NCBI GenBank assembly: GCA_937890485.1
Contig: CALBXN010000158.1
Coordinates: 1 to 8,732 of the forward strand
DNA from: an uncultured Treponema sp.
Lineage (GTDB): Bacteria > Spirochaetota > Spirochaetia > Treponematales > Treponemataceae
Reading direction: 5' to 3'
DNA: 8,732 nt
Both the position numbers and the translations under genes were made by a program. The notes beneath the pieces are model-generated. The model saw nothing but the letters and a program-made list of their open reading frames with translations, was not told the origin of the DNA and ran no database searches. Within the stretch, counting starts at the first letter, position 1. Each line of letters begins with the position of its first letter. Of the stretch, positions 6,772-8,732 are shown piece after piece.

Positions 6772-6816
6772 AAAACTAATATATACTTTATTAAAAAAAA
6801 ATGATATACTATAAAT
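6772..6816. promoter_or_regulatory. 45-bp divergent control region with overlapping promoters (methyltransferase / parA)
   Basis: Only four of the 45 bases are G or C. A plus-strand -10 box TATACT (6805-6810) lies six bases before the parA ATG, and a minus-strand TATATT (6783-6778) lies six bases before the methyltransferase ATG. With normal spacing each promoter's -35 region falls on the other's -10 region, so the two cannot be occupied together. The candidate -35 hexamers match consensus poorly (about three of six). ATATACT occurs twice on the plus strand, at 6781-6787 and 6804-6810, 23 bases apart, separated by a nine-A run (6793-6801). No Shine-Dalgarno exists for either gene. Confidence 0.6.
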
Positions 6817-7572
6817 ATGGCAAAAATATACGTTTTTGTAAATCAAAAAGGTGGTGTTGGAAAAACCACTTCTGTAGTAAATTTGGGTGCTTATCTTGCT
6901 GAAGCAGGAAAAAAAGTACTATTAGTTGATTTTGACTCACAAGGAAATATGTCTTCTGGAGTAGGTCTTTCAAAAGAAAAGCCGACTATTTATGAATTGA
7001 TGGCAGAACAATCTACTGCAGAAGAAACAATAAAGCATACTTCAGTAAAAAATATGGACGCAATTCCTGCTTCTATTGATTTATCTGGTGCTGCCATTGA
7101 GTTGGTTGATCAAGAAGATAGAGAATTTTACTTGAAAAGAGTTTTGGAACCTCTTAGAGATAAATACGATTATATTTTAATTGATTGTCCTCCTTCATTG
7201 GGAATTTTAACCTTAAATGGACTTGCCGCCGCAGATGCAGTTTTAGTTCCAATGCAATGTGAATATTTTGCTCTTGAAGGAATTTCTTTGCTTTTACAAA
7301 CTGTAAAAAAGGTGCAGAAAACCATAAATCCAAATTTGGTAATTGGTGGAATTTTCTTTACAATGTACGATTCAAGAACTCGTCTTGCTCACGAAGTTGT
7401 AAGCCAAGTAAAAGCATATTTTAAAGATTCTGTGTTTAATACAATTATTCCACGAAATGTTAGACTTTCAGAAGCTCCATCTCACGGACTTCCAATTTCA
7501 ATGTATGATCCATCTTGTCTAGGAGCAAGAAGTTATAAACAATTAGCATCAGAGGTGATTGCTCGTGGCTAA
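6817..7572 (+). CDS. parA: Chromosome partitioning ATPase ParA (Soj)
   Basis: A 251-residue ParA/Soj ATPase, the usual size for chromosomal Soj without an N-terminal DNA-binding extension. ATP-bound dimers bind DNA nonspecifically and ParB triggers hydrolysis, which moves the origin region or regulates replication initiation. Deviant Walker A KGGVGKTT (11-18) carries the signature lysine; Walker A' reads LLVDFDSQGN (35-44), where most Soj proteins have DPQGN, a small substitution; Walker B is YILIDCPPSLG (119-129). The C-terminal block PRNVRLSEAPSHGLPI (212-227) is typical of Soj. The ATG at 6817 begins the protein at the expected place, three residues before the first strand. It lies six bases after a -10 box with no Shine-Dalgarno, so leaderless translation is likely. 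It is followed by parB with an 8-base overlap. Confidence 0.96.
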   Translation: MAKIYVFVNQKGGVGKTTSVVNLGAYLAEAGKKVLLVDFDSQGNMSSGVGLSKEKPTIYELMAEQSTAEETIKHTSVKNMDAIPASIDLSGAAIELVDQEDREFYLKRVLEPLRDKYDYILIDCPPSLGILTLNGLAAADAVLVPMQCEYFALEGISLLLQTVKKVQKTINPNLVIGGIFFTMYDSRTRLAHEVVSQVKAYFKDSVFNTIIPRNVRLSEAPSHGLPISMYDPSCLGARSYKQLASEVIARG

Positions 7573-8482
7573 AAATGCGTTAGGAAAGGGTGCAGCAGCT
7601 GTTTTTTCAGCAGATGAAATTGCTATTGATGAATTAACTACTTTGGGTGGTTTATCAAAAAATAAAAAAACTGAATCTAATTCTATTTTTGAAGTAGAAC
7701 TTTCTCTTTTAAAAGCAAATCCTTATCAGCCAAGAAAAGAATTTTCTGAAGAGGCTTTGCAAGAGCTTGCTTCTTCCATAAAAGAAGATGGCGTTATAGA
7801 ACCAATTATTATCACAGAATGTTCAGATGGTGGATATTACATCGTTGGTGGTGAACGCCGAAGTCGAGCTGCAAAACTTGCTGGGCTAGAAAAAATTCCT
7901 GCTTACTTAAAAAATTATTCTCCTGAAAAAATGCTAGAAGTTGCATTGATTGAAAATATTCAGCGAGAAGATTTAAATCCTTTAGAAGAAGCCCTAGCTT
8001 ATCAACAACTAATGGAAATGGGTAATCTTTCTCAGGAAGAAGTTTCTAAGCGAGTTGGTAAAAATCGTTCAACTGTGGCAAATTCTTTGCGCCTTTTGAA
8101 ACTTCCAGAAGATATGCAACGCTCTCTTTCTGAAGGTAAAATTTCAGCAGGACACGCAAGAGCAATTTTATCAGTGGTAAATGCAACTGACCAAAGAATT
8201 TTATTTGCAAAAATTACAGGTTCTGATCTTTCTGTTAGAGAAGCTGAACGCTTAGCTTCAGAAATGAATGGAACTTACAAACCTTCAGAAAAGTCATCAA
8301 AAAAATCTTCTACTCCTGTAGAAACTCGAGATCCAGATTTAGTTTCTGTGGAACAAAAATTGATTGAACTTTTAGGAACAAAAGTTTCTATAAAAGGAAA
8401 CCTTGAAAGAGGTTCAATCGTTATCGAATATTTTTCAGCAGATGATTTAGATCGAGTTTACACTCTAATAGAAAATAAATAG
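7565..8482 (+). CDS. parB: Chromosome partitioning protein ParB (Spo0J)
   Basis: A 305-residue ParB/Spo0J, a CTP-dependent clamp that loads at parS and partners ParA. The order is: N-terminal tail NALGKGAAAVF (4-14), the LGKG element expected to stimulate ParA; N-terminal CTPase domain with NPYQPR (52-57), GGERRSRA (95-102) and ENIQREDLNP (130-139); helix-turn-helix DNA-binding domain (about 155-181, LSQEEVSKRVGKNRSTVANS); a Ser/Lys-rich linker (about 238-255); and a C-terminal dimerisation domain (257-305). The start chosen is GTG 7565 rather than TTG 7559, because GAGGTG at 7552-7557 is seven bases upstream and the protein then begins MAKNALGKG like other ParBs. The overlap with the end of parA implies translational coupling. 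No parS-like palindrome (GTTTCACGTGAAAC type) was seen in the window, so the site lies elsewhere. Confidence 0.96.
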   Translation: MAKNALGKGAAAVFSADEIAIDELTTLGGLSKNKKTESNSIFEVELSLLKANPYQPRKEFSEEALQELASSIKEDGVIEPIIITECSDGGYYIVGGERRSRAAKLAGLEKIPAYLKNYSPEKMLEVALIENIQREDLNPLEEALAYQQLMEMGNLSQEEVSKRVGKNRSTVANSLRLLKLPEDMQRSLSEGKISAGHARAILSVVNATDQRILFAKITGSDLSVREAERLASEMNGTYKPSEKSSKKSSTPVETRDPDLVSVEQKLIELLGTKVSIKGNLERGSIVIEYFSADDLDRVYTLIENK

Positions 8483-8502
8483 TTTTTGGATTTTAAAATT
8501 TT

Positions 8503-8732
8503 ATGACTTGGAATTTAGTTTTTTTCTTAAATAGTGTTTTGTTAGGTGTAGGTCTTGCCATGGATGCGTTTTCTGTTTCTTTAGCAAATGGACTAAACGA
8601 ACCTAAAATGAAAATTAAGAAAATGTGCTTAATTGCAGGTGTTTTTGCTTTTTTTCAAGCCTTAATGCCAATGCTTGGTTGGTTTTTGGTTCACACTTTG
8701 TGTAACTGTTTTTCGGCCTTTCAAAAATTTGT
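8503..8732 (+). CDS. mntP: Manganese efflux pump MntP family, partial (5' end only)
   Basis: The first 76 codons of an MntP/YebN-type membrane protein; the rest lies beyond the right edge. MntP exports Mn2+ across the inner membrane and normally has about 190 residues and six transmembrane helices. Two are visible: residues about 4-29, containing the family motif LAMDAFSVSLANG with an acidic Asp21 inside the helix, and about 41-66, containing FFQALMPMLGW, also a family hallmark. A basic loop (PKMKIKKM) separates them. The gene starts 20 bases after parB and is probably part of that operon. The only upstream purine cluster, GGA at 8488-8490, is weak. There is no room for the manganese-sensing yybP-ykoY riboswitch that controls mntP in several bacteria, so any Mn control would have to act elsewhere. 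Confidence 0.85.
   Translation, partial: MTWNLVFFLNSVLLGVGLAMDAFSVSLANGLNEPKMKIKKMCLIAGVFAFFQALMPMLGWFLVHTLCNCFSAFQKF

Noticed and set aside
6772..6846. N-terminal extension of the methyltransferase by 25 residues
   Set aside because: It would run through the divergent promoter and into the first ten codons of parA; the Phe/Tyr/Ile-rich peptide looks like translated AT-rich non-coding DNA.
6772..8502. Search for a parS site near parAB
   Set aside because: No GTTTCACGTGAAAC-like 14-16 base palindrome was found by eye in the intergenic DNA or in the genes; a divergent parS could have been missed.

Overview
The window is AT-rich, densely coded bacterial DNA with standard genetic code use (TAA, TAG and TGA all act as stops, TGG encodes Trp). 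The gene content, an XPB-type helicase with a motor-less partner, metF, a chromosomal parA-parB pair and an mntP-like exporter, together with the low G+C, resembles a host-associated spirochaete such as Treponema. That assignment is an inference from gene content, not from a phylogenetic marker. No RNA gene, insertion sequence, CRISPR array or gene-free stretch above 300 bases was found. The longest non-coding gap is about 65 bases.

Layout. Everything left of about position 6771 is on the minus strand and everything right of 6817 is on the plus strand, so the window is built around one divergent control region of only 45 bases (6772-6816). Reading leftward on the minus strand: a class I SAM-dependent methyltransferase with a PCCQHE motif (6771-5599), a 74-residue Nfu/NifU-type Fe-S carrier (5558-5334), a probable degenerate SDR-fold protein (5285-4575), metF (4510-3626), an XPB-family DNA helicase (3605-1902), and a long open frame (1901 to the left edge) that starts directly on the helicase stop codon. 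Reading rightward: parA (6817-7572), parB (7565-8482, overlapping parA by 8 bases) and the first 76 codons of an mntP-like gene (8503 to the right edge). The leftmost frame is continuous for 633 codons and leaves the window without a stop.

How the genes fit together. parA and parB form a chromosome-partition module. metF supplies methyl-tetrahydrofolate for methionine and SAM synthesis and heads the helicase pair, with only 20 bases between metF and the helicase. The most interesting unit is the helicase pair. Residues about 380-533 of the leftmost protein align by eye, in the same order, with residues about 5-168 of the helicase (the domain preceding the ATPase), but the visible part of the partner has no Walker A or DExH motif. 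It looks like a non-catalytic paralogue of the helicase's own N-terminal region, translated by stop-start coupling with the motor.

A second theme is leaderless translation. Three starts (methyltransferase, parA and the SDR-like gene) lie 6-7 bases after a good -10 hexamer and lack a Shine-Dalgarno sequence, while nfu, metF, parB and the helicase partner have clear ribosome binding sites.
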